Notes: generated by a model from the sequence alone, not told the origin. 64,000 bases of DNA from an uncultured Pseudomonadales bacterium (GCA_958296295.1 OY282460.1:2480001-2544000), one strand, 5' to 3'. Shown: positions 40,682 to 50,826, counted from the stretch's first letter. Numbers and translations: made by a program.

Positions 40682-41341
40682 ATGGCGGATGCAGCCAACT
40701 CGGAAGCGGATGCAGAGCCAACCGAGCCGGCCCCGGACAAGCCCGGGTGCGAAAGCGCCCCCACCGTGGCGGGCCTCGCTGCCGAACTGGCGGCGTCGCA
40801 GCTGGCGCTCGCGCAAGCCCAAGCGCAAGCCGAGGCCGAGGCGGACCGGGCGTTGCGCGCCGCCGCGGAGGCGGAGAACGCCCGCAAGCGCGCCGAACGC
40901 AACATGGAAAGCGCGCGCAAGTTCGCTTTGGAGCGCTTCGTCGAAGACTTGCTGCCGGCGGTGGACAGCTTCGAGCAAGCCGTCGAGGCGGCGTCCGCGG
41001 CGGACGCGAAGCAAGCTCCGCAAGCGTTGATCGAGGGCGTTCGCCTGTCGCTCAAGCTCCTCGTCGGCACCATGGAACGCCAAGGCGTCGCGGTTGTGGA
41101 TCCGCTCGGCGCCCCCTTCGATCCCGGCGCGCACGAGGCCATGACCGTGATGGAGAGCCCCGAAGCCGAGCCGGGTTCCGTGACGCGGGTGTTTCAGAAG
41201 GGCTACACGCTGAACGGCCGCTTGGTGCGCGCGGCGCGGGTCGTCGTGGCCAAACAGCCGTCGCCGTCAACCGACGGCCCGGATGCCGCCGCGCAAGGGG
41301 CCGACAACGCGCCGGGCGCGGACAGCGAAGCGGACGGTTGA
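40682..41341 (+). CDS. grpE: Nucleotide exchange factor GrpE
   Basis: A 219-residue DnaK co-chaperone that releases ADP from DnaK. The ATG at 40682 follows AAGGAGG (40664-40670). An acidic N-terminus and a long helix rich in Ala/Glu/Gln (LALAQAQAQAEAEADRAL) lead to the canonical RKRAERNMESARKFALERFV, then the beta-wing domain ending GYTLNGRLVRAARVVVAK. It lies between hrcA and dnaK in the heat-shock operon. Confidence 0.95.
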   Translation: MADAANSEADAEPTEPAPDKPGCESAPTVAGLAAELAASQLALAQAQAQAEAEADRALRAAAEAENARKRAERNMESARKFALERFVEDLLPAVDSFEQAVEAASAADAKQAPQALIEGVRLSLKLLVGTMERQGVAVVDPLGAPFDPGAHEAMTVMESPEAEPGSVTRVFQKGYTLNGRLVRAARVVVAKQPSPSTDGPDAAAQGADNAPGADSEADG

Positions 41342-41425
41342 ATGCCCGGCGTTCGCGCCAATATCTGAGGTAGACAAAGCAACGGGGCCGGCACTTGGCG
41401 GCCGGCAACACAAGCGAGGCAACAA

Positions 41426-43354
41426 ATGGCAAAGATCATCGGCATAGACCTTGGCACGACCAACTCGTGCGTGGCCGTGATGGACGGAAGCGAGACGCGC
41501 GTCATCGAAAACTCCGAAGGCGACCGCACCACGCCCTCCATCGTCGCCTTCACGGATGGCGAAACACTGGTGGGCCAAAGCGCCAAGCGCCAAGCCGTCA
41601 CCAATCCGGCCAACACGCTGTTCGCCGTCAAGCGCCTCATCGGGCGGAAGTTCAGCGACAGCGTCGTGCAGCGCGATCTCTCGATGGTGCCCTACAAGAT
41701 CGTCCAGGCGCAGAACGGCGACGCGTGGGTGCAGGCCAACGCCGACCAGCTCGCGCCGCCGCAGGTGTCCGCGGAAGTGTTGAAGAAGATGAAGCGCACC
41801 GCCGAGGAGTACCTCGGCGAGGACGTGGGCGAAGCCGTGATCACCGTGCCCGCCTACTTCAACGACTCTCAGCGCCAAGCCACCAAGGACGCCGGCCGCA
41901 TCGCCGGCTTGGATGTGAAGCGCATCATCAACGAGCCCACCGCGGCCGCCCTCGCCTACGGCATGGACAAGAAGCGCGGTGATTCGAAGATCGCCGTGTT
42001 CGACTTGGGCGGCGGCACTTTCGACATCTCCATCATCGAGATCGCCGAGATTGACGGCGAGCACCAGTTCGAGGTGCTGTCCACCAATGGCGACACCTTC
42101 CTGGGCGGCGAGGATTTCGACCTGAAAATCATCGAGTACCTGGCGGACGAGTTCAAGAACGAGAACGGCATCGACCTGAACACCGATCCCATCGCCCTCC
42201 AACGCCTCAAGGAAGCCGCGGAGAAGGCCAAGATCGAGCTTTCCTCCAGCACCCAAACCGAGGTGAACCTGCCGTACATCACCGCCGACAACACCGGCCC
42301 CAAGCACTTGGTGACCAAACTCACCCGCGCCAAGGTGGAAGCGCTGGTGGACGACCTGGTGGAGCGCACCATGGGCCCTTGCCGCACGGCGCTCACCGAC
42401 GCCCGGCTCGCGGTGCATGACATCAACGAGGTCATCCTGGTAGGCGGACAAACGCGCATGCCCCGCGTGCAAGAGAGGGTGGCCACCTTCTTCGGGCGCA
42501 CGCCGCGGCGCGACGTGAACCCCGACGAAGCCGTGGCGGTGGGCGCGGCCATCCAAGCGGCCGTGCTCTCCGGCGACGTGAAGGACGTGCTGCTGCTGGA
42601 CGTCACCCCCCTCTCCCTCGGCATCGAGACCTTGGGCGGGGTGATGAACACGCTCATCGAAAAGAACACCACCATCCCGGCAAAAAAGCAGCAGGTGTAC
42701 TCCACCGCCGACGACCACCAGACCGCGGTGACCATCCACGTGCTGCAGGGCGAGCGCAAACAGGCGGCGCAGAACAAATCCCTCGGCCGTTTCGACCTCA
42801 CCGACATCCCCCCTGCCCCCCGCGGCGTGCCGCAGATCGAGGTGAGCTTCGACATCGACGCCAACGGCATCTTGAACGTCTCCGCCAAGGACAAAGCCAC
42901 CGGCAAAGAGCAGTCCATTGTCATCAAGGCGTCGAGCGGCCTCGCCGAAGACGAGATCGAAAAAATGGTGAAAGAGGCGGAGGCGCACGCCGAAGAGGAC
43001 GCCCGTTTCGAGGAGATGGCCACCTTGCGCAACCAAGCCGACGCGCTGGTGCATTCGGCCCGCAAGATGGTGGCCGAGGCCGGCGAGAAGGCCACGGACG
43101 AAGAGAAGCAGGCCATCGAAAACGCCGCCAAGGACTTGGAGCAGGCGCAAAAAGGCGAAGACAAGGCGGAAATCGAAGCGAAAGTGCGGGCGCTCACCGA
43201 GGCCACTGGCGCGCTGGCGCAGAAGATGTACGCCGAGCAGGCGCAAGACGCGACCGCCGGCGCGGATCCGGCCACGGACAACGCGGCAAGCGCCGACGAC
43301 GCCGTGGAGGCGGAGTTCGAGGAAGTGGACAAGAAAAAGCCGGACGACAGCTGA
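41426..43354 (+). CDS. dnaK: Chaperone DnaK (Hsp70)
   Basis: A 642-residue Hsp70. The ATPase domain opens with [17 protein letters not shown] and contains [32 protein letters not shown] and [11 protein letters not shown]. The linker [18 protein letters not shown] leads to the substrate-binding domain, and the helical lid ends in the acidic tail [15 protein letters not shown]. Length and motifs are standard. It is separated from grpE by 84 bases and from dnaJ by 75. Confidence 0.98.
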   Translation: MAKIIGIDLGTTNSCVAVMDGSETRVIENSEGDRTTPSIVAFTDGETLVGQSAKRQAVTNPANTLFAVKRLIGRKFSDSVVQRDLSMVPYKIVQAQNGDAWVQANADQLAPPQVSAEVLKKMKRTAEEYLGEDVGEAVITVPAYFNDSQRQATKDAGRIAGLDVKRIINEPTAAALAYGMDKKRGDSKIAVFDLGGGTFDISIIEIAEIDGEHQFEVLSTNGDTFLGGEDFDLKIIEYLADEFKNENGIDLNTDPIALQRLKEAAEKAKIELSSSTQTEVNLPYITADNTGPKHLVTKLTRAKVEALVDDLVERTMGPCRTALTDARLAVHDINEVILVGGQTRMPRVQERVATFFGRTPRRDVNPDEAVAVGAAIQAAVLSGDVKDVLLLDVTPLSLGIETLGGVMNTLIEKNTTIPAKKQQVYSTADDHQTAVTIHVLQGERKQAAQNKSLGRFDLTDIPPAPRGVPQIEVSFDIDANGILNVSAKDKATGKEQSIVIKASSGLAEDEIEKMVKEAEAHAEEDARFEEMATLRNQADALVHSARKMVAEAGEKATDEEKQAIENAAKDLEQAQKGEDKAEIEAKVRALTEATGALAQKMYAEQAQDATAGADPATDNAASADDAVEAEFEEVDKKKPDDS

Positions 43355-43429
43355 TCGCTGGGCAACCGGTAGGATTGCGCCGCCGAGCGTCCCGCAGCGC
43401 GACGAACCCGCCGGCCGGGTAAGGAGAAC

Positions 43430-44563
43430 ATGGCCAAACGCGACTACTACGATGTGCTCGGCGTCAACCGGGGCGCCGCCGAAGCGGACGTGAAAAAGGC
43501 GTACCGGCGGCTGGCCATGAAACACCACCCGGATCGCAACCCCGGCAACACCGAGGCGGAAGAGAAGTTCAAAGAGGCGTCGGAGGCCTACGAAGTGCTG
43601 ACGGACGCCGAGAAGCGGGAGCGGTACGACCGCTTCGGCCACGCCGGCGTGGACGCCGCCGGCGCCGCGGGCTTCAACGCTGGCGGCTTCCAAGACATCG
43701 GCGACATCTTCGGCGACGTTTTCGGCGACATCTTTGGCGGCGGACGCGGACGGGGAGGAAGTTCCACGCGCCGGGGCGCCGACCTGCAATACACCCTCGA
43801 CCTCACGCTGGAGCAGGCCGTGCGAGGCGACAGCGTGGAGATCACCGTGCCGACGCTGGCGTCCTGCGAAAAGTGCGACGGCTCGGGCGCGAGACCCGGC
43901 ACCAAGCCGTCGCGCTGCGGGCAGTGCAACGGCCGCGGCCAAGTGCGCGTTTCGCAAGGGTTCTTCTCCTTGCAGCAAACGTGCCCGCGCTGCCGGGGCG
44001 CCGGCGAGGTCATTCGGGATCCGTGCTCCGCCTGTGGCGGGCGGGGCCGTGTGGAGCAGCGCAAGACGCTGTCCGTGCGTGTGCCGCCGGGCGTGGACGA
44101 CGGCAACCGGATGCGGCTTTCCGGCGAAGGCCAAGCCGGCTTCAACGGTGCCCCGCCGGGTGATCTTTATGTGCAGATGCGTGTGGCCGAGCACTCCATC
44201 TTCAGCCGCGACGACCAAAACTTGTATTGCGAGGTGCCGCTCTCGTTCACCGATGCCGCTCTCGGCGGCGACATCGAGGTGCCGACGTTGGACGGTCGCG
44301 TCAAGATCAAAGTGCCGCCTGAGACGCAAACCGGCAAGATGTTCCGCCTGCGCGGACGCGGCGTGCCTTCGGTGGGCGCCGGCGCCACCGGCGACCTGCT
44401 CTGCCGCGTGGTGGTCGAAACGCCGGTGCGTCTTTCCGAGAAGCAGAAAGGCATCCTGCGGGAACTCAAGGCAAGCCTCAAAGCCAACGGCGACAAACAC
44501 TCGCCGCAGGAGAAAGGCTGGTTCGAATCCGTGAAGGCCTTCTTTGACGGTCTAACCAAGTGA
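43430..44563 (+). CDS. dnaJ: Chaperone DnaJ (Hsp40)
   Basis: A 377-residue type-I J-protein. The J domain is [20 protein letters not shown], then HPDRNPGN with the HPD motif. A Gly/Phe-rich linker follows ([14 protein letters not shown]). Four zinc-binding repeats are present: [24 protein letters not shown] and CSACGGRG. The C-terminal substrate-binding domains complete it. The stop overlaps the dapB start as GTGA. Confidence 0.98.
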   Translation: MAKRDYYDVLGVNRGAAEADVKKAYRRLAMKHHPDRNPGNTEAEEKFKEASEAYEVLTDAEKRERYDRFGHAGVDAAGAAGFNAGGFQDIGDIFGDVFGDIFGGGRGRGGSSTRRGADLQYTLDLTLEQAVRGDSVEITVPTLASCEKCDGSGARPGTKPSRCGQCNGRGQVRVSQGFFSLQQTCPRCRGAGEVIRDPCSACGGRGRVEQRKTLSVRVPPGVDDGNRMRLSGEGQAGFNGAPPGDLYVQMRVAEHSIFSRDDQNLYCEVPLSFTDAALGGDIEVPTLDGRVKIKVPPETQTGKMFRLRGRGVPSVGAGATGDLLCRVVVETPVRLSEKQKGILRELKASLKANGDKHSPQEKGWFESVKAFFDGLTK

Positions 44564-45387
44564 CCAGCGCCGCGAACACGCGGGTGGCCGTCAACGGCGC
44601 CGCCGGACGCATGGGCCGCATGCTGATTTCGGCCGTCCACAAAGCCGACGGCTTAAGCCTCGCGTCGGCGTTGGAACACCCGGACTCCCCGCACATTGGC
44701 GCGGACGCCGGCACCATCGCCGGCCGAGGCCCGGTCGGCGTGGCCATCGCCGCCGACATCGACGCGGCGCTGCCGCACTTCGACATGCTGGTGGATTTCA
44801 GCACCCCGGCCGCCACACTCGGCAAGCTCCAGGCTTGCGCCCACGCCGGCAAGGGCCTCGTGATCGGCACCACCGGCTTCACCACCGACAGCCTCGCCGC
44901 CATTCGTCTCGCGGCCGAAGCCGTGCCCGTCGTCATGGCCCCCAACATGAGCATCGGCATGTTCGTCGCCGGCAAGCTGGTGGAAGCCGCCGCCCAGGCG
45001 CTGGGCGACGATGTGGACGTGGAGGTGATCGAAGCGCACCACCGCCACAAAGTGGACGCGCCTTCCGGCACCGCGGTGCGCCTCGGCGAGATCCTCGCCT
45101 CCACCCTAGGCCGCTCCTTGGCGACCGACGCCGTTTACGGGCGCGAAGGTTTCACCGGCGAGCGGGCCCCCCGCGCCATCGGCTTTCACAGCCTGCGCGG
45201 CGGCGACATCGTGGGGGAACACACCGTCGTCTTCGCCGGCACGGGCGAACGCTTGGAAATAACCCACCGCGCCGCAAGCCGCGAGAACTTCGCCGCCGGC
45301 GCCGTGCGCGCCGCCGGCTTCGTCGCCGACAAGCTAACCGCCGGCGCCTCGGGCCTGTTCGGGATGGATGCCGTTCTCGATCTCTAG
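44560..45387 (+). CDS. dapB: 4-hydroxy-tetrahydrodipicolinate reductase
   Basis: A 275-residue enzyme of the diaminopimelate/lysine pathway that reduces hydroxy-tetrahydrodipicolinate with NAD(P)H. The nucleotide loop is NGAAGRMGR (12-20). The catalytic segment [15 protein letters not shown] carries the His and Lys used in catalysis. GTG 44560 overlaps the dnaJ stop, so translation is coupled. The dnaJ-dapB-carA order is conserved in gammaproteobacteria. Confidence 0.97.
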   Translation: MTSAANTRVAVNGAAGRMGRMLISAVHKADGLSLASALEHPDSPHIGADAGTIAGRGPVGVAIAADIDAALPHFDMLVDFSTPAATLGKLQACAHAGKGLVIGTTGFTTDSLAAIRLAAEAVPVVMAPNMSIGMFVAGKLVEAAAQALGDDVDVEVIEAHHRHKVDAPSGTAVRLGEILASTLGRSLATDAVYGREGFTGERAPRAIGFHSLRGGDIVGEHTVVFAGTGERLEITHRAASRENFAAGAVRAAGFVADKLTAGASGLFGMDAVLDL

Positions 45388-45480
45388 GGCGTCCGCGCCG
45401 CGTGCCACGCGTTGTTGCGCGGTAAGATCATCGCTCCATTCGGCGCTCGGACCCTCGCGCGCCACCGCGAACGAGGCGCC

Positions 45481-46629
45481 ATGACCGCGTTGCTGATGCT
45501 CGAAGACGGGAGCTGCTTCCGCGGCACCGCCATCGGTGGCCGCGGGGTCGCCGTTGGCGAGGTGGTCTTCAACACCGCCATGACCGGCTACCAAGAGATC
45601 CTCACGGATCCGTCCTACGCTCGCCAGATCGTCACCCTCACGCATCCCCATATCGGCAACACCGGCGTCAATGCCGAGGACGCCGAATCGAATCGGATCT
45701 GGGCGGCGGGGCTGGTGGTTCGCGACTGTCCGCGCCGCCACGCGAGCTGGCGGGCGGAGCAGGCGTTGCCCGACTACCTGAACGCCGGCGGCGTGGTCGC
45801 CATCGCCGACGTCGACACCCGGCGCCTCACGCGCCACATTCGCACCAAGGGGGCGCTGGCCGGCTGCATCGTCAACGACGGGCAAACCACCCCGGAAAAA
45901 GCGCTAGCCCAAGCGCGGGCGTTTCCCGGTCTCGCCGGCATGGACCTCGCCCAAGTCGTGTCGCGCTCTGAAGCGTCAACGTGGCGGGACGGGGGTTGGC
46001 GGCCCGGCAGCGGCTACGAGCGCGCGAATCCCGCCGGGGCCCATGTGGTGGCTTACGACTTCGGCGTCAAGCGCAACATCCTGCGTTTGCTGGTGGATCG
46101 CGGTTGCCGCGTCACCGTCGTTCCGGCGCGCACAACGGCCGCGCAAGCGCTGGCGCTAGGGCCGGACGGTATCTTTCTCTCCAACGGCCCCGGCGACCCC
46201 GAACCCTGCGACTACGCCGTGACCGCCACGCGGGAGTTCCTCGCCAGCGCCGTGCCCGTGTTCGGCATTTGCCTGGGCCACCAGATTCTCGCCCTCGCCG
46301 CCGGCGGGCGAACGGTGAAGATGCCGTTTGGCCATCACGGCGCGAACCATCCGGTACAAGATCTGGCGACCGGCGCGGTGGTGATCACCAGCCAGAACCA
46401 CGGCTTCGCCGTGGACGAGGGCTCGCTTCCAAACACCATCGAGGTCACCCACCGGTCGCTGTTCGACCACACCGTGCAGGGCGTTCGCTGCCTTTCCGCC
46501 CCGGCGTTCGGCTTCCAAGGCCACCCGGAGGCGAGCCCCGGCCCGCACGACTGCGGCTACCTGTTCGACCGTTTCGTTGATTCCATGGCCGGGGCATCGT
46601 CAGCGGCCCCTTGTGGACCCGCTCTATGA
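45481..46629 (+). CDS. carA: Carbamoyl-phosphate synthase small subunit
   Basis: A 382-residue glutaminase subunit that feeds ammonia to CarB for arginine and pyrimidine synthesis. The start is the ATG at 45481 ([15 protein letters not shown]); an upstream in-frame extension to 45412 is less likely. The GATase triad is visible: C264 in FGICLGHQ, and His/Glu in [13 protein letters not shown]. The last dozen residues ([13 protein letters not shown]) look atypical and may derive from the sequence that replaced the downstream gene. carB, the normal next gene, is absent; a broken AAA ATPase gene starts within the carA stop. Confidence 0.95.
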   Translation: MTALLMLEDGSCFRGTAIGGRGVAVGEVVFNTAMTGYQEILTDPSYARQIVTLTHPHIGNTGVNAEDAESNRIWAAGLVVRDCPRRHASWRAEQALPDYLNAGGVVAIADVDTRRLTRHIRTKGALAGCIVNDGQTTPEKALAQARAFPGLAGMDLAQVVSRSEASTWRDGGWRPGSGYERANPAGAHVVAYDFGVKRNILRLLVDRGCRVTVVPARTTAAQALALGPDGIFLSNGPGDPEPCDYAVTATREFLASAVPVFGICLGHQILALAAGGRTVKMPFGHHGANHPVQDLATGAVVITSQNHGFAVDEGSLPNTIEVTHRSLFDHTVQGVRCLSAPAFGFQGHPEASPGPHDCGYLFDRFVDSMAGASSAAPCGPAL

Positions 46630-47707
46630 AACCCGCCCATCGCCGCTTGTTCACGCCGGGGGATGGCGCGACGCCGCCGTTGCTGAGTGGGCGCGAAGAA
46701 CAGCAGGAGGTGCTTGCCCAGTGCTTGTCCGACTTGCTGACCGGCAAGTCGCCGCCGCACAACGTGGTCTTGATCGGGCCTCGAGGCAACGGCAAGAGCG
46801 TGTTGCTCAATTGGTTCAAACGCGAATGCCGGGCCGGCGAGGCCGTGGACGTGGCGGCTTTGACACCCCAATCGAGTGCGAGAAGGGAACGGACGCGCCG
46901 GCGCGTCTGACGCGGCGCTTGATCGCCAGGTGCCGGGCCAAGGCGCTTGTCGTCTTGCTGGACGAAGCGCACACGCTGGACATCGCGGTGGGCAGCGCAC
47001 TGCTGAACGCCAGCCAGCAGGTGCGCGATGAAGCGCCTTTCCTGCTGGTGCTGGCCGCGACGCCGGGCCTCCCAAGCCATCTCGCCAAGATGAACGCCTC
47101 GTTCTGGAACCGCTTGGGGGCCGGTCGGCTAGGGGTCGGCCGACTCTCCAAGGACGCGGCCAGCAAGGCTCTGCAAGAACCGCTGAAGGAGCACGGAGCG
47201 CGCCTGGACGAGGATGCGCTCGAAAAAGTGGTGGACGAAAGCCAGTGCTATCCGTACTTTGTGCAGCTCTGGGGAGAAGCGTTGTGGCGGCAGCACAGCG
47301 CAACCGGCATGACGCCTTTGACCGCCGAATGCCAGGACGCCGCACGCCCCGAGGCGATTGCCCAAGTCACCGAGTACTACCAAGACCGCTATCGGGAACT
47401 GGAAGCGGCTGGACTGCTCGCAGCGGCGGTGGCGGTGTCGCCCCTCTTCGAAACCCGCACCGAGGCCGAAGCTGGCGACCGCGAGATCGACGCCGCTCTC
47501 CAGTCCACCGGCGCGGATGCCACCGATCGGCTGGCGGCAAGGGAGGAACTGAACCGCCTCGGCTACATCTGGTGCCCGCCCGGCCAGCGGCCATCCGTTA
47601 CCTGGCGCGCCGGCATCCCCTCGTTGATGGCCCATGTGCAGCGACAGTTCGCTCTAGGTGGTTGCGCGTATGGCCGTAGGAAACGGCGTAGCTTGATGCG
47701 AGCGTAG
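46626..47707 (+). pseudogene. Frameshifted, internally deleted AAA ATPase
   Basis: ATG 46626 overlaps the carA stop (ATGA). The first frame reads [20 protein letters not shown] and contains Walker A VVLIGPRGNGKSVLLNWFKR, then runs off into a nonsense tail at about 46860-46910. A second frame continues with RAKALVVLLDEAHTLD (Walker B), a sensor-1-like LLVLAATPG, and a helical C-terminus to 47707. Only about 50 residues separate Walker A from Walker B, fewer than expected for the family, so a deletion accompanies the frameshift. The family looks like the Orc1/Cdc6-like AAA ATPases found near mobile DNA. It is probably non-functional. Confidence 0.7.
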
Positions 47708-47810
47708 CGAGCTTGAGTACGTGCTTCAGCACGCCTTAGCCGAAGGTTAGCCTGCACATGGAACAGTGCGTTTCGAGGTCGGCGTCGTCCATGTGGGGGC
47801 CGGCCGGGCC

Positions 47811-48371
47811 TCAACCGCTAGGCGCACTCGCGCTAGTGCCCGTTCGCCCTTCCCGTGGATCCTCGCTGCGCGGCGCCGTCCCGGGATACGGCACCTTCTT
47901 GGCGTACTCGATCGCCGCCTCCTGCAACCACATATCCTCCGCGGTGCTACGCAAGGGGCCTTTCACGGTGTAGGGCCAAGTGTCCTTGCCGAGCAGGGTG
48001 CGCACAATGAGCACGATGCCGTAAGACATCAATGCCACCAGCAACGACAGCGCGATCGTGATGAGCCATGTAGACACCGTTGCTCTCCCTCCGTTCTCGC
48101 TCCGGAAGTCACCAAACATGACCAGGACAGCTACCGCAACGAGGCTAGTCAGGCCCACTACGGCCAGGGCCTTTGTCCACTTCGCGTACTTCGCCGCCTC
48201 GCCAACCGTGAGGATTCTCCGATCGGGGCCGCAAAAGCGCCTTTGGCTGACCCAATGGGAGAGAGCGATCTCAATTGCCGCGCAGGTCAGCAGGAAGAGG
48301 TCCACCCAAGGCCAACGATTGGAGATGGCTTCCGTCAGTATTTCTCCTGTGGCAACGGGCCAGTCCTCCAT
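47811..48371 (-). CDS. Hypothetical three-TM membrane protein
   Basis: 186 residues, no recognised family. Three hydrophobic segments are visible: VDLFLLTCAAIEIALSHWV (about 23-41), ALAVVGLTSLVAVAVLVMF (about 68-86) and WLITIALSLLVALMSYGIVL (about 101-120). A soluble C-terminus contains AEDMWLQEAAIEYAKKVPYP. It is antisense to the flanking genes and lies within the segment that separates carA from the aldolase gene. A possible 61-77-codon ORF ends five bases upstream. Confidence 0.6.
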   Translation of the reverse strand: MEDWPVATGEILTEAISNRWPWVDLFLLTCAAIEIALSHWVSQRRFCGPDRRILTVGEAAKYAKWTKALAVVGLTSLVAVAVLVMFGDFRSENGGRATVSTWLITIALSLLVALMSYGIVLIVRTLLGKDTWPYTVKGPLRSTAEDMWLQEAAIEYAKKVPYPGTAPRSEDPREGRTGTSASAPSG

Positions 48372-48376
48372 CCCAG

Positions 48377-48562
48377 TCAGCTACCGTAACCAACCTGCGC
48401 CGTAGTCAAGAGCTTCGCGCCGGCCTTGTCAAGTGCTTGTAGGCGCTCCCTAAGGCGCTCCCTAGTAGTTGGAGGCCGCCCATGGCGACTCGAGCGACGA
48501 CGCGCCTGAGGCCCTCCTGAAGCGCGGTTCGGCGGCGTTTTTTTGGAGCGCCCGCGCCCCAT
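48377..48562 (-). CDS. Possible small basic protein, hypothetical
   Basis: About 61 codons from ATG 48562 (the frame may begin at 48610). The product is Arg/Lys-rich at the start and ends with a helical RERLRERLQALDKAGAKLL. It stops five bases before the membrane-protein start, which suggests an operon, but there is no strong ribosome site and it overlaps a competing plus-strand ORF. Confidence 0.25.
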   Translation of the reverse strand: MGRGRSKKTPPNRASGGPQARRRSSRHGRPPTTRERLRERLQALDKAGAKLLTTAQVGYGS

Positions 48563-48581
48563 GATGCGAAAAGGGAGTGGA

Positions 48582-48749
48582 ATGAACGACGCGGCGCTGC
48601 CACTTGGCACCTACGGTGGCTGGTGTTGGCTGGAAGCGTCAGCGGGGTCGCCTGATTCACAGAACGCCGCCCACCCCTCGACTGGCGCAATGGCGCTTGG
48701 TCGGCAAAAAAGCTATGTTGTCCGCTTTCCCAACGAGGCCTACAAGTGA
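48582..48749 (+). CDS. Possible leader ORF coupled to the aldolase gene
   Basis: 55 codons from ATG 48582, with GGGAGTGG just upstream. The frame ends at TGA 48747-48749, sharing GTGA with the aldolase start. The sequence (MNDAALPLGTYGGWCWLEAS) matches no family I know. Its strong initiation site and overlap suggest translational coupling, but it could be chance. Confidence 0.25.
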   Translation: MNDAALPLGTYGGWCWLEASAGSPDSQNAAHPSTGAMALGRQKSYVVRFPNEAYK

Positions 48750-49492
48750 ACCACGCCAAAGATCTGCTTCAAGCCGGCAAGACCGCCATTGGCACCAGCG
48801 CCCGGGCCAACGACAACGTCCCGTTCCTTGCCAACGCCGGCTTCGACTTCCTGCTCTTCGACACGCAACACTCCACCGACGACATCAAAGGGCTGGCGCG
48901 GGCCGTCTCCGGCACCCGCGGCACCACGGCCGTGCCGATCGTTCGCGTGGGGGATCTGCGACCGGATCAGATCTGTTACGCGCTGGATATTGGCGCCAAG
49001 GGCATCGTCGTGCCTATGGTGAACACCCCCGCCGAGGCCGCCGACATGGTGAAGTGGTGCAAGTACCCGTTCGACGGCGTGCGCAGTTCCGCGGGAATGC
49101 GCGGCGAATGGGGCGAGTTCAAGAGCTACCGCGAGTACATGGACGCGGTGAACACGCAACTCTTGGTCATCCCGATGATCGAAACGCAAGAAGCGCTCGG
49201 CGCCATCGACGACATCCTTGCCGTTCCCGGCGTCGACGTTCTGCTCGTCGGGCCGTCCGATCTGTCCATCAACCTCGACGTTCCCTTGGATTACACCAGC
49301 GCCACCTACCAGGCCGCCCTGGACAAGATCGGCGCCGCCTGCCAACGCGCCAAGGTCGCCGCCGGCATGTATTTCGTGCCGCCGGGCATCACGCCGCACC
49401 AGCTAGTGGACAAGGGCTTCCGGTTTTTCACCCTGCCGTGGGCCAACTGGGCGACGCAGGGCGTCCGGGACGGGCTCGCCAGCTTGCGGTAG
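48746..49492 (+). CDS. HpcH/HpaI-family aldolase
   Basis: A 248-residue class-II pyruvate aldolase. The GTG start at 48746 gives MNHAKDLLQAGKTAIGTSAR. Active-site residues fit the family: H42 in DTQHSTDD, R67 in PIVRVGD, metal ligands E146 in IPMIETQEALG and D172 in LVGPSDLS. Members cleave 4-hydroxy-2-oxo acids (for example 2-keto-3-deoxy sugar acids) to pyruvate plus an aldehyde. This would fit downstream of the galactonate-dehydratase-like enzyme at 53 kb, although the two are not in one operon. Confidence 0.87.
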   Translation: MNHAKDLLQAGKTAIGTSARANDNVPFLANAGFDFLLFDTQHSTDDIKGLARAVSGTRGTTAVPIVRVGDLRPDQICYALDIGAKGIVVPMVNTPAEAADMVKWCKYPFDGVRSSAGMRGEWGEFKSYREYMDAVNTQLLVIPMIETQEALGAIDDILAVPGVDVLLVGPSDLSINLDVPLDYTSATYQAALDKIGAACQRAKVAAGMYFVPPGITPHQLVDKGFRFFTLPWANWATQGVRDGLASLR

Positions 49493-49583
49493 ACCTTTCG
49501 GGGCGAAGCGCGGGCGGCCCGGCGACGCAAAGGCGCGCCGGCCCCCTCGATCGCCTCTCCATCAAATCTCCACGATTCCGGCG

Positions 49584-49612
49584 TTGACACGGGACATAAT
49601 ATGTCCTAGCGT
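49584..49612 (+). promoter_or_regulatory. Promoter with embedded palindromic operator before the Psp-type cluster
   Basis: TTGACA at 49584-49589 is followed by a 17-base spacer that contains GGACATAATATGTCC (49592-49606), a palindrome with perfect 7-bp arms around one base. The -10 position (TAGCGT) is poor. A repressor binding the palindrome would block RNA polymerase directly. No sigma-54 -24/-12 element is seen. Confidence 0.6.
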
Positions 49613-49656
49613 ACCTGCACTGCCACGAACACCGCACTTGAGGGAGCGAACCACGC

Positions 49657-50058
49657 ATGACTTTGGACGACTTGGCCTTCCACCTGAACGAACATGCCGG
49701 CGCGGAAGGCACCACCTTTGACGCGGTGGTGACGGAGAACGACATCCTCGAGGTCGTCTGTTCCAACAACGACGAGTTCCCCATTCACATCACGCGCACC
49801 GAGACGCAGCTCCTGTCCGTGACGCCACTGTTCTCCATCGCGGAAGTCCAACCCGGCAAGGTGGACGAGTTGAACGCCACGTTCCTGCGTTTGAGCCCGG
49901 CGGTGCCGCTTTCGTCCATCGGCTTGCAGGGCCAAACCTACATCCTCTTCGGCGCCATGGCGCTCAGCACCCGGTTTGACGTCATCGCGCACGAGATCGA
50001 GGTGCAGGCCGAGAACACCATTGAGGTGCTCGAGGCCGTGGAACACCTGCTCGCGTAG
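49657..50058 (+). CDS. DUF2170 protein (YjfI-like)
   Basis: A 133-residue DUF2170 protein, the family of E. coli YjfI. Characteristic parts are the N-terminal helix LDDLAFHLNEH, the SNNDEFPIHITRTETQLLSV core and the LSSIGLQGQTYILFGAMALS segment. There is no signal peptide. Members lie immediately upstream of a PspA homologue, as here (63-base gap), and are thought to act in membrane-stress modules. It is the first gene after the palindromic promoter. Confidence 0.82.
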   Translation: MTLDDLAFHLNEHAGAEGTTFDAVVTENDILEVVCSNNDEFPIHITRTETQLLSVTPLFSIAEVQPGKVDELNATFLRLSPAVPLSSIGLQGQTYILFGAMALSTRFDVIAHEIEVQAENTIEVLEAVEHLLA

Positions 50059-50121
50059 CGCGAACCACGCCACCCTACCCCCTTTTATCCCCTAAACCAC
50101 CCACACCGGAGGAACCCGAAC

Positions 50122-50817
50122 ATGGGAGTCTTGCGAGACATGCTGACGGCGCTCAAAGGCGGCGCCAACGAAGTCGGCGAAGCCATAGTGGACGCCAACG
50201 CCATCCGCATTCTGGAGCAGGAGATCCGCGACGCCGAGAACGCCATCGGCAGCGCCAAGCAGAGCCTGACCCGCATGAAGGCGTCCGAGATTCGCCTGAA
50301 GCGCGACATGGCGACGCTGGCGACGGACGCGGCGGACTACGAAAAGAAAGCGCTCGCGGCGCTCAACGCCGGCGAGGAGGCGTTGGCCGCGGAGGTTGCC
50401 GAGCGGATCGCCGAACTGGAAACGGACCGCGGCGAGAAAGCCACGGAGCAAGCCGCGTTGGACGCGGAGATCCACAAGATCCACGCCATGATCAAATCCC
50501 GCGAGAAGATCATCGCCAAGAACAAACGGGAGTTGGACAAGGTGCGCACCGTCCAAGAGCTGCAAAAGGCCACCGCCAGCGTGTCCAAGAACTTCGCCGC
50601 CACCGGCTCCACCGAGCACCGCGTGTCCAAGGCCTTGGAGCGGGTGAAGGCGAAGCAGGAGGGCTGGCAGGATCGCATGCAGGCCGGCGAGTGGATGGAG
50701 GGCCAGGAAGCCGGCGACGACATCGACGCCAAACTCCGCGCCAAAGGCATCGGTGGCGCGACTGGCGGGGCCGGCGACGTGCTGGCCCGGCTCAAAGCGA
50801 AGCAGGCCGCGGCCTAG
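50122..50817 (+). CDS. PspA/IM30-family envelope-stress protein
   Basis: A 231-residue, almost wholly helical coiled-coil protein (MGVLRDMLTALKGGANEVGE, then long heptad-rich helices rich in Ala/Glu/Lys). This matches the PspA/IM30/Vipp1 fold, which coats damaged inner membrane as ESCRT-III-like polymers. The context with DUF2170 makes it closest to the YjfJ type rather than the PspF-controlled PspA. A strong GGAGGAACC lies before the ATG. Confidence 0.88.
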   Translation: MGVLRDMLTALKGGANEVGEAIVDANAIRILEQEIRDAENAIGSAKQSLTRMKASEIRLKRDMATLATDAADYEKKALAALNAGEEALAAEVAERIAELETDRGEKATEQAALDAEIHKIHAMIKSREKIIAKNKRELDKVRTVQELQKATASVSKNFAATGSTEHRVSKALERVKAKQEGWQDRMQAGEWMEGQEAGDDIDAKLRAKGIGGATGGAGDVLARLKAKQAAA

Positions 50818-50826
50818 GTTCGCCCC

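Noticed and set aside
41267..44500. Minus-strand open frame of over 1,000 codons across dnaK/dnaJ
   Set aside because: Fully antisense to two unmistakable chaperone genes; a codon-bias shadow.
48500..48545. Run of seven T after a GC-rich stretch as a terminator
   Set aside because: The preceding sequence does not form a clean stem, so a Rho-independent terminator is not supported.
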